Assembly (NCBI GenBank): GCA_964036295.1
Contig: OZ038463.1
Span: 34,053,295 to 34,117,294 of the forward strand
Direction of reading: 5' to 3'
From: Plumapathes pennacea
Lineage: Eukaryota; Cnidaria; Anthozoa; Antipatharia; Myriopathidae
DNA: 64,000 nt
Of the stretch, positions 53,801 to 64,000 are shown piece after piece (position 1 is the stretch's first letter; each line of letters opens with the position of its first letter). The translations under genes were made by a program, and so were the position numbers. The notes under the pieces were generated by a model that searched no databases, had not been told where the DNA came from, and was given only the letters and a program-made list of their open reading frames with translations.

Positions 53801-56050
53801 GAAGAGATGCAGGAAGACATGTCTGTAGAGCAAGACAGCAGTCAACCAGAGGAGGAGGAGGTTAGTATGAATATTCTCACTAAACCTACTGTCAAACTTC
53901 TGATGCCCATCTCTCAACAATGTCTACTACCTGATAATGGTTATTCGTTATTTCTTATCTTTGCCTGAGTGAGGTGTCGTGAAATGGGCTACTGTAGCTA
54001 AGCTTTTCATCTGCTAGACCGTCAGTTTGATTATCTTGTGTGTGAGTGCTTAGTGCAAGGTGTTCAAGAATGCCCATTCCCTCTTCCCTTCCACTCACAT
54101 TGAGCAATTTCTCTTGTCTTGTTGTACAATATGTTAAATAAATGTATAAAGTTGTAACTATCTTTCTCATTCCATAGGATTTCAGTATCTCATCTCCAAG
54201 AACAAGGTCTGTAATATTGATTTCCTACTTATTAGAACCAGGATTAAAAACCAGATCATAGCATACTGATTTTGTGACCTTCTCACACAAACAAGCAAGT
54301 AGTTATGGCATTTCCTTGTGCTTCTTGCTAGCCTGCTGTCAAACTTTGCTTGCCCCAGATGTTGGACAAGTGGGGTTTTTAAGCTCTGATATCTGCTCAT
54401 ACATTTTTCAGTAAATTACAACTAATACAGAACTGAAAATATGTTTGAATGATACACAACATTAATTTCTTCTCTTTTGTGTGTGTGTGTGTTTTTTCAA
54501 CTCCTGCAGAAAAATGGCAAAGGCATCATCCTTGGTATGTGCATGTGTTGTATATTTATTTTATTATTTGTGTTGTTGCTATACGTCAACTTTCTGTACT
54601 TTTTATTGTTCATGCTGGAGAGAGTTTTTGCCTATGTCCCAAAGTAAGGCTTAGCATAAAGAATCTTGGCATTCTCACATGTTTGTCTTCATAATTCATA
54701 TTATTAAAGGTTTGCATTTGGGCTTGTTTTGGAACAAGAGGCAAAAATCAACTTTTGGGCTGTTGCTTTCTTTGGCTGTTTTGAATGTACAGATACTTTA
54801 AATCTTAAAAAGCATCACAATATTATCACACATTGTTTTTTGCTTGTTGCTGTGTATGTAGGCCCTAGCTGGAAATGGAGGCACAGACAAGAAAGTTGCT
54901 AAGGTACTGTATGGATACAAGTACATTGTATGTGTGTGTTGGGAGGGAGTAATGATCATGGTAGACATCAGCTTTCATCTGAACAACAAGCTATATCAAA
55001 ATGCCAAGTTCTCTATTAATTAAAAAATAGAAATGACATTGAAGATAGCATGGGATTAGGCACTATACAAGTACAATAGATAGTACAATAGTTACTGTAG
55101 ATTGGTTGTGACCGTCCGGGTTAGAGTAGTCTCCAGAAAGACTGTTGTTGGTGACTGACGTTTCGACTACCTGAGCAGAAGTCATCTTCAGAGTCGACGA
55201 GCAGAAGTCATCTTCAGAGATGACTTCCGCTCAGGTAGTCGAAACGTCAGTCACCAACAACAATCTTTTTTTTGTGGAGACTACTCTAACCCAGACGATC
55301 ACAACCAACCTACTGTTCACACTCCTGGGTTCAAACCATTTGCCACACAATAGTTACTGTTCTCCACATTTTCTATTCTGATTTTCTATCTTCAAAGCCA
55401 AATTCAATACTGTAAGTATACCTCCAACCCATATTTAATTATCCATCCAATGCCCCATTTTGTTGCCAGCTTCTGTTTTTGTCTCAGTTGTCTATGTTAC
55501 TTTGTATACATGTCTGTTTTTCTGTGTGGATGTCTATCCTTCTCTGATCTAGAACTGTAGCTAAAGCTGTTGCTGTTGTTTGTTTGTTTGTTTGTTTGTT
55601 TGTTTGTTTGTTTGTTTGTTTTCTTTTTCTGGCTCCCTTAACAGGCGGCCTTCTCAAAGCTACAGAATCTCCTGAAGTTGCCCAAAGCTGCAAAGTGGTG
55701 CCGCTATGAGTGGTTTTTGTCCAGTTTAGACAAGTATGTTCTTGAAAATACTGTTGAAACTAAGTGAACACCAATCAGTGCCACATTCTAAATAGGAAGA
55801 ACCTCTTTTTATTGGTTGAGGTTTTTCTATCTCTTACATGATAATTATTATCCTTGCAAAGATAATTACTCATCTGTACTTTTCAGGGTGTTGTTTGAAG
55901 GAGACAATGACTTCTGTGTATGTGTGAAGGAATCATTTCCAAATCTGAAGGTTAGTTGCTGTTTTACTGTATGTCAGTGAACCTAACTATTGATATAGTT
56001 GTAAACTTTACAAATGTTAAGAAGTGCATGTTTTCAAAATATAATTATAC

Positions 56051-56103
<53 letters not shown>

Positions 56104-59100
56104 ATTACACGGTGGCACGAAGATATGAATTTTATTTTCGAGTGGTAAAAACAATATCTTACGAACAAGCGCTTCGTGAGTGAGTAAAATATTGTTTTTA
56201 CCACGAGAAAATAAAATCCATATCTTCAAGCCGCCGTGTAATTTTCTTTTTATTATATTAGACACGAGTGTTTTACGAGAAATTGCACAAACAACCGTGC
56301 AAAAGCGGGAAATGATGCCAATGATATCCTCACTAGTGAGGATATGGAAAATACGCCACTCGGGTCCCGGATGTAGTTTCATATGGATTTTACGCACGGT
56401 ATATTTTTCAGTAAAACACTCGTGTCTATATAATAAATAGAGATTACTTCATGGAAAGTGCGCGCGTACGGTTTATATTCACGAATTGTGAAGTATCATA
56501 AAACAAACGAGTGAATAAAAACTGTACAAAGCACTTTCCATGATGTTTTCTGTTTATTATATACATACTGAGACATTTATCGTTCTGGCATAACTTTTCA
56601 TTCAAACAATTCCAAAATAGTAAAATAGAAAAATAGTCCACAATGGAACCGTCATGATCTTACAAACAGTATTAGCAAAGTAGAAATGAAATACTTAACG
56701 TCATAAAGATTACTTCGAATCTGAATCTAGAGCTCTAAGTCGCTTCGGCGGGACCGGGAAACCCTTTAACAGTAGTGAAAAATCGTCGTTCGCAGCTTTT
56801 GATTGGACGAACGATTTTTTTCACGTGTGAAAAACGTCGTTCGTGGCCTCTCACTGGCTAGAACTCATTTGCGTACGAAATTTTACGATATGACTTTTTC
56901 GTGAGTATGTCTCAGTATGTATATAATAAAGTATGTTATTTTGTAAAAGGTTGGGCATATATATAAAAATGATAAATATGTGATGCTTTTCAAAACTGTA
57001 ATTACTGCTTACTATGAATGAGTTGTTAATATTTATATGCATTTCATGTTAGACATTCAATATGAGGAGAGTGGAATGGAGAGAGATCAGAAGATTGATG
57101 GGAAAACCAAGGAGGTATGCAAGTTTATTACTTTATCTGGATTGTTGATTGTCATGTCAATCTAAATACTCTATCTCCTCAAACTATCACTCCTAAGTAC
57201 AGCAGAAAACCTTCAGGGATGTTACAGACTGGTTTCCATCAGTTTATGGAAACTGGTCACATTTTTGGAATGTAGCCTCTGAAAATAGCAGGAAGTGATG
57301 TTTTGGAGTGGAGGCCAAATATAAAAAATATACATATTTTTTCCCAACCTGGACCCTCCTAGAGGCTCAGATTGGTCAAGAAGGATTAAGTTTGACGTCA
57401 TTCTTTGCCAATCAGGAGCAAAAGCAAAACCTGATTGTGACCTTTTCAAAAAAGCAAGTGGCGATGATGTTTCTTGAACTCTTCTTGAAAGTAAAACCAA
57501 TCATGAATTACTATAATATTATTGGCTTCTGATTGGTTGATGGTGTTTCTTACAGCCTCTGTAATTGGTTGATGGTGTTTCTTACAGCCTCTGTAATTGG
57601 TTGATGGTGTTTCTTACAGCCTCTGTGATTGGTTTTGGTTTTGGTTTTCAAAAGTCATTCGAAACACTGCCCTCTAATAGTAAAATGTATGTGGTGCTGT
57701 AAGTTGCAACACTGCACATTTTATACCTTTTCTATTTTTTTTCAGTTTTTCAAATAATGAACAAATTACGGGCTGACCTTTTTAATACCAAACAATGAAA
57801 CATTATTTCCCTGTTTATGGCAACTATAGATTTAAGTCCTGACTGTCAATTTTGTTCTGTTTTGGACTTGTTCAGGTGTTCTGCTGCCTTCTTCTTTGAA
57901 GAAAGACAAGCTCTGGAAGAAAAGAGGAAAAAAATTAGAATGTTACAACAAAAGAAGGTTAGGAATAATAAAATCTGTTCAGCACCTTGTTAAAGTAAAT
58001 TTGATCGAAGGCTGCACTTTTCTCTGTTTTTGTTTTCCTGGACTTTGTCCTTCACGGTATTGAATGCATGATGGGTAGTCAGGATAAATAAACTGTATAT
58101 ACATTCGTTTTTTTGATCGGTGGAACTTCGAAACACTCCAGATTGTCATTTGCAAGCTTTCAGTGGTTCTGGTTGTGAGCAATTTTACTATTAAACCGAG
58201 ACTTGTCCCATGCGTCGTCACCATGCTTCTTTGTTCTTGCCCTGATTACGCATCATGCATTCACAACTGTGAAGGGGTCTATGTTTTGGGTGGAAATATG
58301 ATGGACTGTGCACTCAGTTAACCAATATCAAAATACAGATTCTCCCAACCTTTTAAGAAGAAATGCATGAGTAATGTAGTGAGAATTGATAGTTTAATCA
58401 GTTTTCATCTGAGCAAGGTATCAAAAGCCAAGTTCTCCCTACTGTATGATATATTTCTGGTGAGAAACTGAAGGAGAAAATTGAAGTTGATCACTTTTGT
58501 GAGTCAAAGGGTTAATAAGATTTATTATATAGACACGAGTGTTTTACTGGAAAATATACCGTGCGTAAAATCCATACGAAACTACATCGGGACCCGAGTG
58601 GCGTATTTTCCATATCCTCACTAGTGAGGATATCGTTGGCATCATTTCCCGCTTTTGCACGGTTGTTCGTGCAATTTCTCGTAAAACACTCGTGTCTAAT
58701 ATAATAAAAAGAAAATTACACGGCGGCTTGAAGATATGAATTTTATTTTCTCGTGGTAAAAACAATATTTTACTCACTCGCAAAGCGCTCGTTCGTAAAA
58801 TATTGTTTTTACCACTCGAAAATAAAATTCATATCTTCGCGCCGCCGTGTAATATCCTCTATATATTTGTTGGATTCAGGTGAGTGAGCTGAGCCGGTTC
58901 AAAGATTTGCCAGAAGAGGTGCCACTTCCCCTGGTAATTGGAACAAAAGTTACAGGTCAGTTGAACATGAAACTCCTCACAGTTCACATTTTACTGACAC
59001 CTCAACCAGAAAGTTGTGGGTTCGGTTCTTGCAGCAAGCAGTAGCCTGCAATGCATGCGTTCCCGTTCGGAAAGGAAAAAGCTCGTTGTCTGTTGTCCGG

Positions 59101-62100
59101 ATTCACTTATTTGAAACAAATTATAAGCACTGAATGTTCCAGTTAATTCACGAAATTAAGGTGATCTAGAATATGAAATTTTCGAAAATCCCGAAATTGA
59201 AGTGTCGCGAAATAGCCACCCCCACCCCACCCCACCCGCACAAAAAAAAAAGAAAAGAAAAATCAGAAGTTAACGTGTCATGAAAATTTCATGTAATAAA
59301 GTACCGTGATACACTTACTATGTGTAAACAAAGTCGTCTTACATAATGTACAGTACATGTCCATTTTATTGTGTGAATAGGAAGACCAGAAAGGATAATT
59401 ATTATTAACATGTTTTTGTGTTTCATTAATATCTCCAGCTCGGCTTCGGACACCTCAGAATGGTTTATTTACAGGCCAAATTGATGCTGTGGACACTCAA
59501 AACTCCTCCTACAGGGTGACATTTGACCGGCCAGGTAACTGCTGGGATGCTAGAACTTGTGAGAAATAGTTATAGACTATCGGTATGGAGATTAAAATGT
59601 ACAAAATGAAACATAAAAGCCAAAATCAAACCACATGATATATCTCTCGTGAAAAACTGAAGGAACTACGGAGTACCCCACATTTTTTGGAGTACCCCTA
59701 GAAAAACGGTGGATACGCGGATACGCAGTCAAGCTAGACCACCCCTCCCCTATATGTTTGAAGTATAAGTCGAAGTGGATACGCGGATACGCAGTGGAGT
59801 GTCTTCAGTAGAACGAGGAATACAGTGGAGTTAGACCACCCCTCCCCCTAAGTTTTTGAAGTATATGTCGAAGTGGGTACGTAGATAGGCGGATACGCAG
59901 ACAGCCTTTCTGGAAGTGCAGGGTATTCTGTATTTTAGCCAGACTGAAGGAGAACATTGAAGTCGATCACTCTTCGGAGTGAAAGGATTGTTTACACTAT
60001 TAGACAGCATGGGTTAATATGTGTTTGTTGTTATTGTTGTTTTCTAGGACTTGGCACTCATTCTCTTCCCGACATTGAAATTTTGGTATGTAACCAACAG
60101 TTATATTGTAACAGTACAGTGAACATCTGCGGGACTAGCATTTAGTGTCCGCCTGAGAGAGAGTTCAGTTACAGAGAAAGAAGTGAAATTCGGCAAAGAC
60201 CAAATCTGCATGCTGTCCTCCTTAGAGAGGTGTCCGCTTTAGACAGAGTTGACTGTATCATTAGCAGTTGCAATGGTATGAGAGATTCTTATGAGAGCCG
60301 CGTATGCGAGCCGCGGTACTCGTCGAAATTTTGGATGGGAATGTGCTGCCCGGGACTGAAGACCCTTACCATTTCAGATAAAAATGTGTGATTTTCGACG
60401 GTTTTTCAGACCAAATTTTGCGATTTTCGATCCTTTCAGACCAAATATCAAACTCTCCTATCCTATTCCAGACCAAAGGCTCAAAATCGATACCCTATTT
60501 CAGACTAAAATGCCTAAAATGATACCCTTTGGGGCGGCACATACCTTTATGACTTATATATGGGAGTGCCCACCCCCCCTCCCCAGCGATATGAAAATGG
60601 CGAAGCTAATAAAATAAACTAGAAATTCTGATTTATTTTCTACTCAGAGTGAAGAGCCGCAGGAGACAATGCCTCTTTCGTCTTTTCTTCAAAAAGACAG
60701 ACCACGAACAGCAGCGTTTTCACCAGCCTACACTCCCCCGAGGTAGGCAGGGTTTTGATTTAATTTGTAAAATTAGGGCCCGGTCGCACTAGGAAGTTTA
60801 GTCGATAATAACTCAGCATTGAGAGCAATACGACGGCTTCTTCAATGTTTGGTAGCAACTTGCTGACATATATTTCTGGTGACAAGCGCTGTTTGCACTT
60901 CAAATGATGCAAATGTTGATATAAGTGTCGTCAAAGTTACGAGTGCGACCAAAGCCTTACTTATGCAGCGTGTGTCAGTTCTATTGAGATTCTAATTTTC
61001 AGTAAACGGGGAATTTGCTTTGTGAGCAAAAGACAAAAAAAAAAAAAAAAAAAAAAATGTTGGAATGCTGGGAGAACCGATCAGCGACGATTTTCTCCAC
61101 ACTGAACCATGTACAGTATATCCATTTAAGTGACTTTGTAATCAAAGGAGAAGTTTGCCTCTGATTCCTTTGTTTTGTGTTCTGTGTTCTGCAGGCTCCA
61201 ACCAGCTCCTGGTCTCAGACTATCGAGTAGCCCTGGCATGGTGAGTTGTTTGTTGTTGTTGCTGCTGCTGTCGTCGTCGTCGTTTCAAAAGGAGTTGCTA
61301 CTTCCTTAGGAGATTGTTTTTTCGGGTTACAAAGGGTGGTCTCTTACTGGAAGTCAAAAACAGAAGTTAAACTCAAACGGTGAAACTCAAAGTGGTCGCA
61401 GTTGCTTATGAGAGGTTTACCAATAGTAATTTGACTGAGGAACCAATCGGGACTTTGTTTAGGTGTTTTATTATACCAGAATGTATATACAGTCGAAGCT
61501 CTTCTTTCTACGGCTCTCGTAAGCGACCAACTCTAGTTATGACCACTTTTTCTAATTTCCGAGGTGGTCGCTTACATGTGACTGAGGAACCAATCGAGAC
61601 TTTGGTTAGGGCTCTGCTATACCAGAATGTATATACTGTACGAAACATGTGATTTTGTGAGACATTCTGTTTCAGGCGTTTCTCACGATCGTTGTTTTGT
61701 GTTTTCGTCTTGTTTCAGATGCATGACCCACTACTTGGTGCTTCTCCGGCAAGGTAACCTCTCCACCCACCCCCTTCCCCCACGGGGCAGTTTAACCCAC
61801 CCAAAATAAAGACGAAATCTGAATATCGAGGACTTCACCTGGGAAAGGCGGGCAGGATGTGATACGTTGAAACTAGCGCTAGACATCGGTTTAGAACGGC
61901 AATTCTGTAATTCTCACGGTCATCATCCATTGAGGCACGTTGTGCTCATTAAGAAGTCGTTAAAAAAGTAACGCTGGCATTTCGAACAGCTTTCGATGTA
62001 TCTCTATTCAAGTAAGCTGCAACCAAAGAATTTTACTGATCAAAATTGCTATTCCTATTCCGGAATAGAATCGAACACGCCCTAAAACCAGCTACGCAAG

Positions 62101-63879
62101 CTAATGAAATATACGATCAGGAGGGACTGTGAACAGTCTGCTAGATAGAAAACACCAAATAATTGTAGGTTGTATCTATCGATGACAGGTTGCGACTTCA
62201 AGACGCCCTGGCAAAGCAAGGTCAAGGTATATATCAGTCCGTCTATCAGTGCAGTGAGCTATCATAAGGTTACACTACTGGACAAAACCTGTTGAAACAC
62301 ACACCAAGTCGGTAGTGCAGATATATTTGTGGTCCCCTTATCCATTCAGTCTTAAGCTGGTGTTACACTGGTCGATTTGCAACGCCGATTTGCTCCAAAT
62401 TCGCGCAACGATGTTGCAAGTTTATGAATCGCTTTCAAAAACTTGCAACGCGTTGCAACACTGCAAACATCGCGAAAAATTGTTCGCAATGGGGTGTTAC
62501 ACCTGAACAATTTTTAGCGCAACATCGTATCGTTGCAAATCGACCAGTGTAACACCACCTTTGTACTCTTAATATTACAAGTTGCTGTTTGCTGTTGTTT
62601 TTGTAGGTGGAACCCTGGGAGGATTTCCCATTCGGTTTCTCATACTTGTGGTAAGCCATCGTAATAAATGTTTTATTCGTACACGATAGTGCAATCAGCA
62701 GTTTTGACGAGGTAAAACTTTAGAGCCCCTTAGAGCCTTTTTTCGGTTTTTTGTCGAAAGTAATTGCGTGGTTGCTCTGGTTTTACGTTTCTACGCTTTT
62801 TGATTGGCCCAAATAAGTTTGGCAGAATTATCGGCCAATCAGGAAGAAAAAGCAGAAACTTGATTGCGATCTTCTCACGCAAGCAAACAAGTGATGATGA
62901 AAACCAAACGCAAATTACTTTGGGTTGATTGGTTCAAAGTGTGTTTCTTACAGCCTTTGAAATTGGCGTTGTACTTACTTGGTTTTGGTTTTGGTTTTGC
63001 GACAGGTATCCGAAAACCGTGGCTAATTTGCTGTTGTTCAGATTAGATTGAGACTAACAAAATAACATGGCATAAGCGGCGGCATGCTGATTAGACCATA
63101 GCAGAGATTTAACCAGATTTAGGCGCCTGAAAAGGCTTGATTTCTTTAATTTATAGGTTATTGTCAGAAAAAAAAAAGTTGTTGCTTTGCTGTAGTTGCA
63201 CTTAATAAGCTATTATGTAGAAATAAATGCTGTGACTAAATGTTCTCCACAGACAAGACTTTCAAAGATTTTGCTTGTCAAAAAAGAGTGCATCGAGAAA
63301 CTCCGAGAAATGAACACACAAGCTGAGAAGATGGTAGGTAGTGTCGACAATCCTATACAACACTTATATTACAGGGGCGGAGCCAGCATTCGTGCAGGGG
63401 GGGGGAGGGGGGGGGTGAATAGGATCGGATGTGGTTGAGCGCGGAAGGCGCGAGTTACCGAGCGCCGTAAGCGCGTGGGGGGGCTAAATCCGCCCCTGCG
63501 TCATAATATACAATTCTAACCTACGATTCGCCGCCCCTCCCTTTCATCCCCTATTGTCCCCCTCCCCCCTTTTACTGTCTTTCGGTCTTTTCCCGCCTTT
63601 CACTTCACCCGTTTTGACAAAAACATGTACCCAGGTTTACAGAACTGTCAAACCAATCGCGAAGGCGAGGTCGACGCTGACCTAGACGACGTCTAAGTTG
63701 AGTCAGATGAATAATTGCGAGCTAACGCTACATAAACTACTGTTACTTACGTGAAACAGGTGTAGCTGGATTGTGTAACGGCCTTAACTTTGTTTCAGAA
63801 ATCATACCAGGAACCGATCGACAAAGAATTTCAGAGGCGTTACGCGTGTGTCGTGCTGGAGCTGGAGAGACTCAACAAG
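50873..63879 (+). CDS. LIN9: LIN9, MuvB/DREAM complex subunit (3' end outside window)
   Basis: Twenty phase-consistent exons: 50873-50885, 52356-52408, 53771-53860, 54178-54206, 54510-54534, 54862-54903, 55645-55733, 55887-55950, 57053-57114, 57876-57957, 58880-58955, 59439-59534, 60048-60085, 60648-60742, 61195-61240, 61719-61753, 62189-62220, 62607-62650, 63253-63333, 63799-63879 (391 codons so far; human 542 aa). The DIRP domain spans about residues 95-190 (KWCRYEWFLSSLDKVLFEGD, MGKPRRCSAAFFFEER). The Tudor-like block (PLPLVIGTKVTARLR, GLFTGQIDAVDT, YRVTFDRPGLGTHSLPDIEIL) and the TRLSKILLVKKE/REMNTQAEK helix, start of the C-terminal coiled coil, are nearly as in human. LIN9 scaffolds MuvB, which with E2F4/p130 represses and with B-MYB/FOXM1 activates cell-cycle genes. 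Exon 62189-62220 was chosen because only it restores the frame to TLGGFPIRFLILV. Confidence 0.94.
52455..52640. mobile_element. pogo-type MITE (CAGTGGAACCC termini)
   Basis: Termini CAGTGGAACCCTG / GGGGTTCCACTG with TA on both sides (52453-52454 and 52641-52642). The interior repeats GGCCGCATTAACGGGGTGG-like motifs. It lies in a LIN9 intron just after exon 52356-52408. The element at 23359-23544 has the same termini. Confidence 0.8.
53107..53690. repeat. Large intronic hairpin of about 580 bp
   Basis: Left arm (ACCCAAAAAGGGCAAGGTTC..., TACATCAAGGCAACAA) is the reverse complement of the right arm (TTGTTGCCTTGATGTATACTG..., GAACCTTGCCC...). The inner parts (TGACCTCATGAACACGCTAAAAA and TTTTTTAGCATGTTCATGACATCA; CAAATATCTTTATT and its partner) also pair, down to an AT-rich loop near 53400. 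It ends about 80 bp before LIN9 exon 53771-53860. Confidence 0.8.
55104..55345. mobile_element. Foldback with inverted hammerhead ribozymes, copy 2
   Basis: Same arms as 31490-31788 but with a deleted centre: the left arm runs to about 55195 and the right arm starts near 55200. The right arm continues into the same CTACTGTTCACACTCC flank. It lies in the LIN9 intron before exon 55645-55733. Confidence 0.75.
55153..55195 (-). ncRNA. Type I hammerhead ribozyme motif
   Basis: On the minus strand, core CTGAAGA and GAAAC with GTC cleavage triplet, stem I GACT/AGTC and stem II GACTTCT/GGTAGTC. It matches the copy-1 motif except for one stem II base that still allows a G-T wobble. The plus-strand partner in this copy is broken: CAGAGA replaces CTGAAGA near 55214. 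Confidence 0.6.
55577..55620. repeat. (TTTG)n microsatellite
   Basis: Ten to eleven uninterrupted TTTG units directly upstream of the pyrimidine tract of LIN9 exon 55645-55733. Confidence 0.9.
56092..56433. mobile_element. Palindromic MITE family P, full copy, inverted
   Basis: Reverse orientation of 58527-58866 and 24821-25167, from GAGGATATTACACGG to ACTCGTGTCTATATA. It is preceded by an (AT)n(AG)n microsatellite (56050-56100) and lies in a LIN9 intron. Confidence 0.8.
57532..57627. repeat. 32-bp tandem repeat, three copies
   Basis: Units ATTGGTTGATGGTGTTTCTT plus ACAGCCTCTGTA at 57532-57563, 57564-57595 and 57596-57627. Each contains GTTTCTTACAG, a 3'-splice-site look-alike. Single diverged copies occur near 31298, 52840 (inverted) and 62940. 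Confidence 0.85.
58310..58515. repeat. TTAA-type MITE copy
   Basis: Family consensus from TCAAAATACAGATTCTCCC to GTGAGTCAAAGGG, followed by TTAA. It directly adjoins the family P element at 58527, in the same LIN9 intron. Confidence 0.65.
58527..58866. mobile_element. Palindromic MITE family P, full copy next to a LIN9 splice acceptor
   Basis: 340 bp from TATATAGACACGAGTG to TAATATCCTCTATATA. It ends 12 bp before the acceptor AG (58878-58879) of LIN9 exon 58880-58955, so the branch point and most of the pyrimidine tract must come from the element. Confidence 0.8.
60320..60590. repeat. Interspersed repeat (TTTCAGACCAAA family)
   Basis: Carries CGATTTTCGACGG, CCTATTCCAGACCAAAGGCTC, GATACCCTATTTCAGACT and GGGGCGGCACATACC, shared in order with 23224-23705 but without its nested MITE. 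It lies in the LIN9 intron before exon 60648-60742. Confidence 0.65.
62355..62560. mobile_element. PIF/Harbinger-type MITE, copy 2
   Basis: 206 bp, inverted relative to 42484-42702, with the same TGGTGTTACACTGGTCG termini. Flanks are TTA (62352-62354) and TTG (62561-62563), i.e. one mutated duplication. It lies in the LIN9 intron, 46 bp before the acceptor of exon 62607-62650. Confidence 0.8.
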
Positions 63880-64000
63880 GTGCGACTATCGTACAAATTC
63901 TTCCAACTATTCTAGTAAGAAATGCCCGTGCGACTTAATGAGAATTGATACAAAGTGCAACCAAGGAAATGTATGTTACGGATTTTTATTATATACATAC

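Overview
This window is animal nuclear DNA. Every recognisable gene except one is broken by GT-AG introns, intergenic and intronic space is large, and the sequence is crowded with MITEs, microsatellites and hammerhead-bearing foldbacks. The protein set (PHF21A, choline dehydrogenase, CRP-type LIM proteins, DRAM, MINPP1, ACCS-like, LIN9) is metazoan. The short-intron style, the repeat families and the domesticated bacterial amidase fit a cnidarian, most likely an anthozoan such as a stony coral. The taxon is an inference, because no marker gene here settles it. I assembled exons by hand from splice signals, reading phase and similarity to human proteins recalled from memory.

Layout: (1) 300-1157 (+), a secreted Tae4-type peptidoglycan amidase of bacterial type VI secretion origin, now with an intron and a signal peptide. 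(2) 3862-10565 (+), a PHF21A/BHC80 orthologue in 14 coding exons. (3) 12249-17771 (+), choline dehydrogenase in 8 exons. (4) 19353-20168 (-) and 24027-24772 (-), two tandem single-LIM CRP/Mlp60A-like genes. (5) 29294-33496 (-), a six-pass DRAM-family protein. (6) 36217-40927 (+), a HAD phosphatase with a possible mitochondrial leader. (7) 42805-44331 (-), an intronless secreted MINPP1-like histidine phosphatase. (8) 44854-50744 (-), an ACC-synthase-like PLP enzyme in 15 exons. (9) 50873 to beyond the right edge (+), LIN9 of the MuvB/DREAM complex, with 20 exons in view. Genes 8 and 9 are head to head, with start codons about 130 bp apart.

These are mostly unrelated housekeeping, chromatin and metabolic genes, not an operon-like system. 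The standout is the Tae4-type gene: an interbacterial cell-wall-cutting effector captured by an animal, probably used as a secreted antibacterial factor. The second is a pair of inverted foldbacks (31490-31788 and 55104-55345) carrying type I hammerhead ribozyme cores, the signature of Penelope-like retroelement ends or retrozymes. Several splice sites also interact with repeats: a DRAM donor inside a minisatellite, a LIN9 acceptor 12 bp from a MITE, a LIN9 exon starting with a donor consensus, and a duplicated PHF21A donor.
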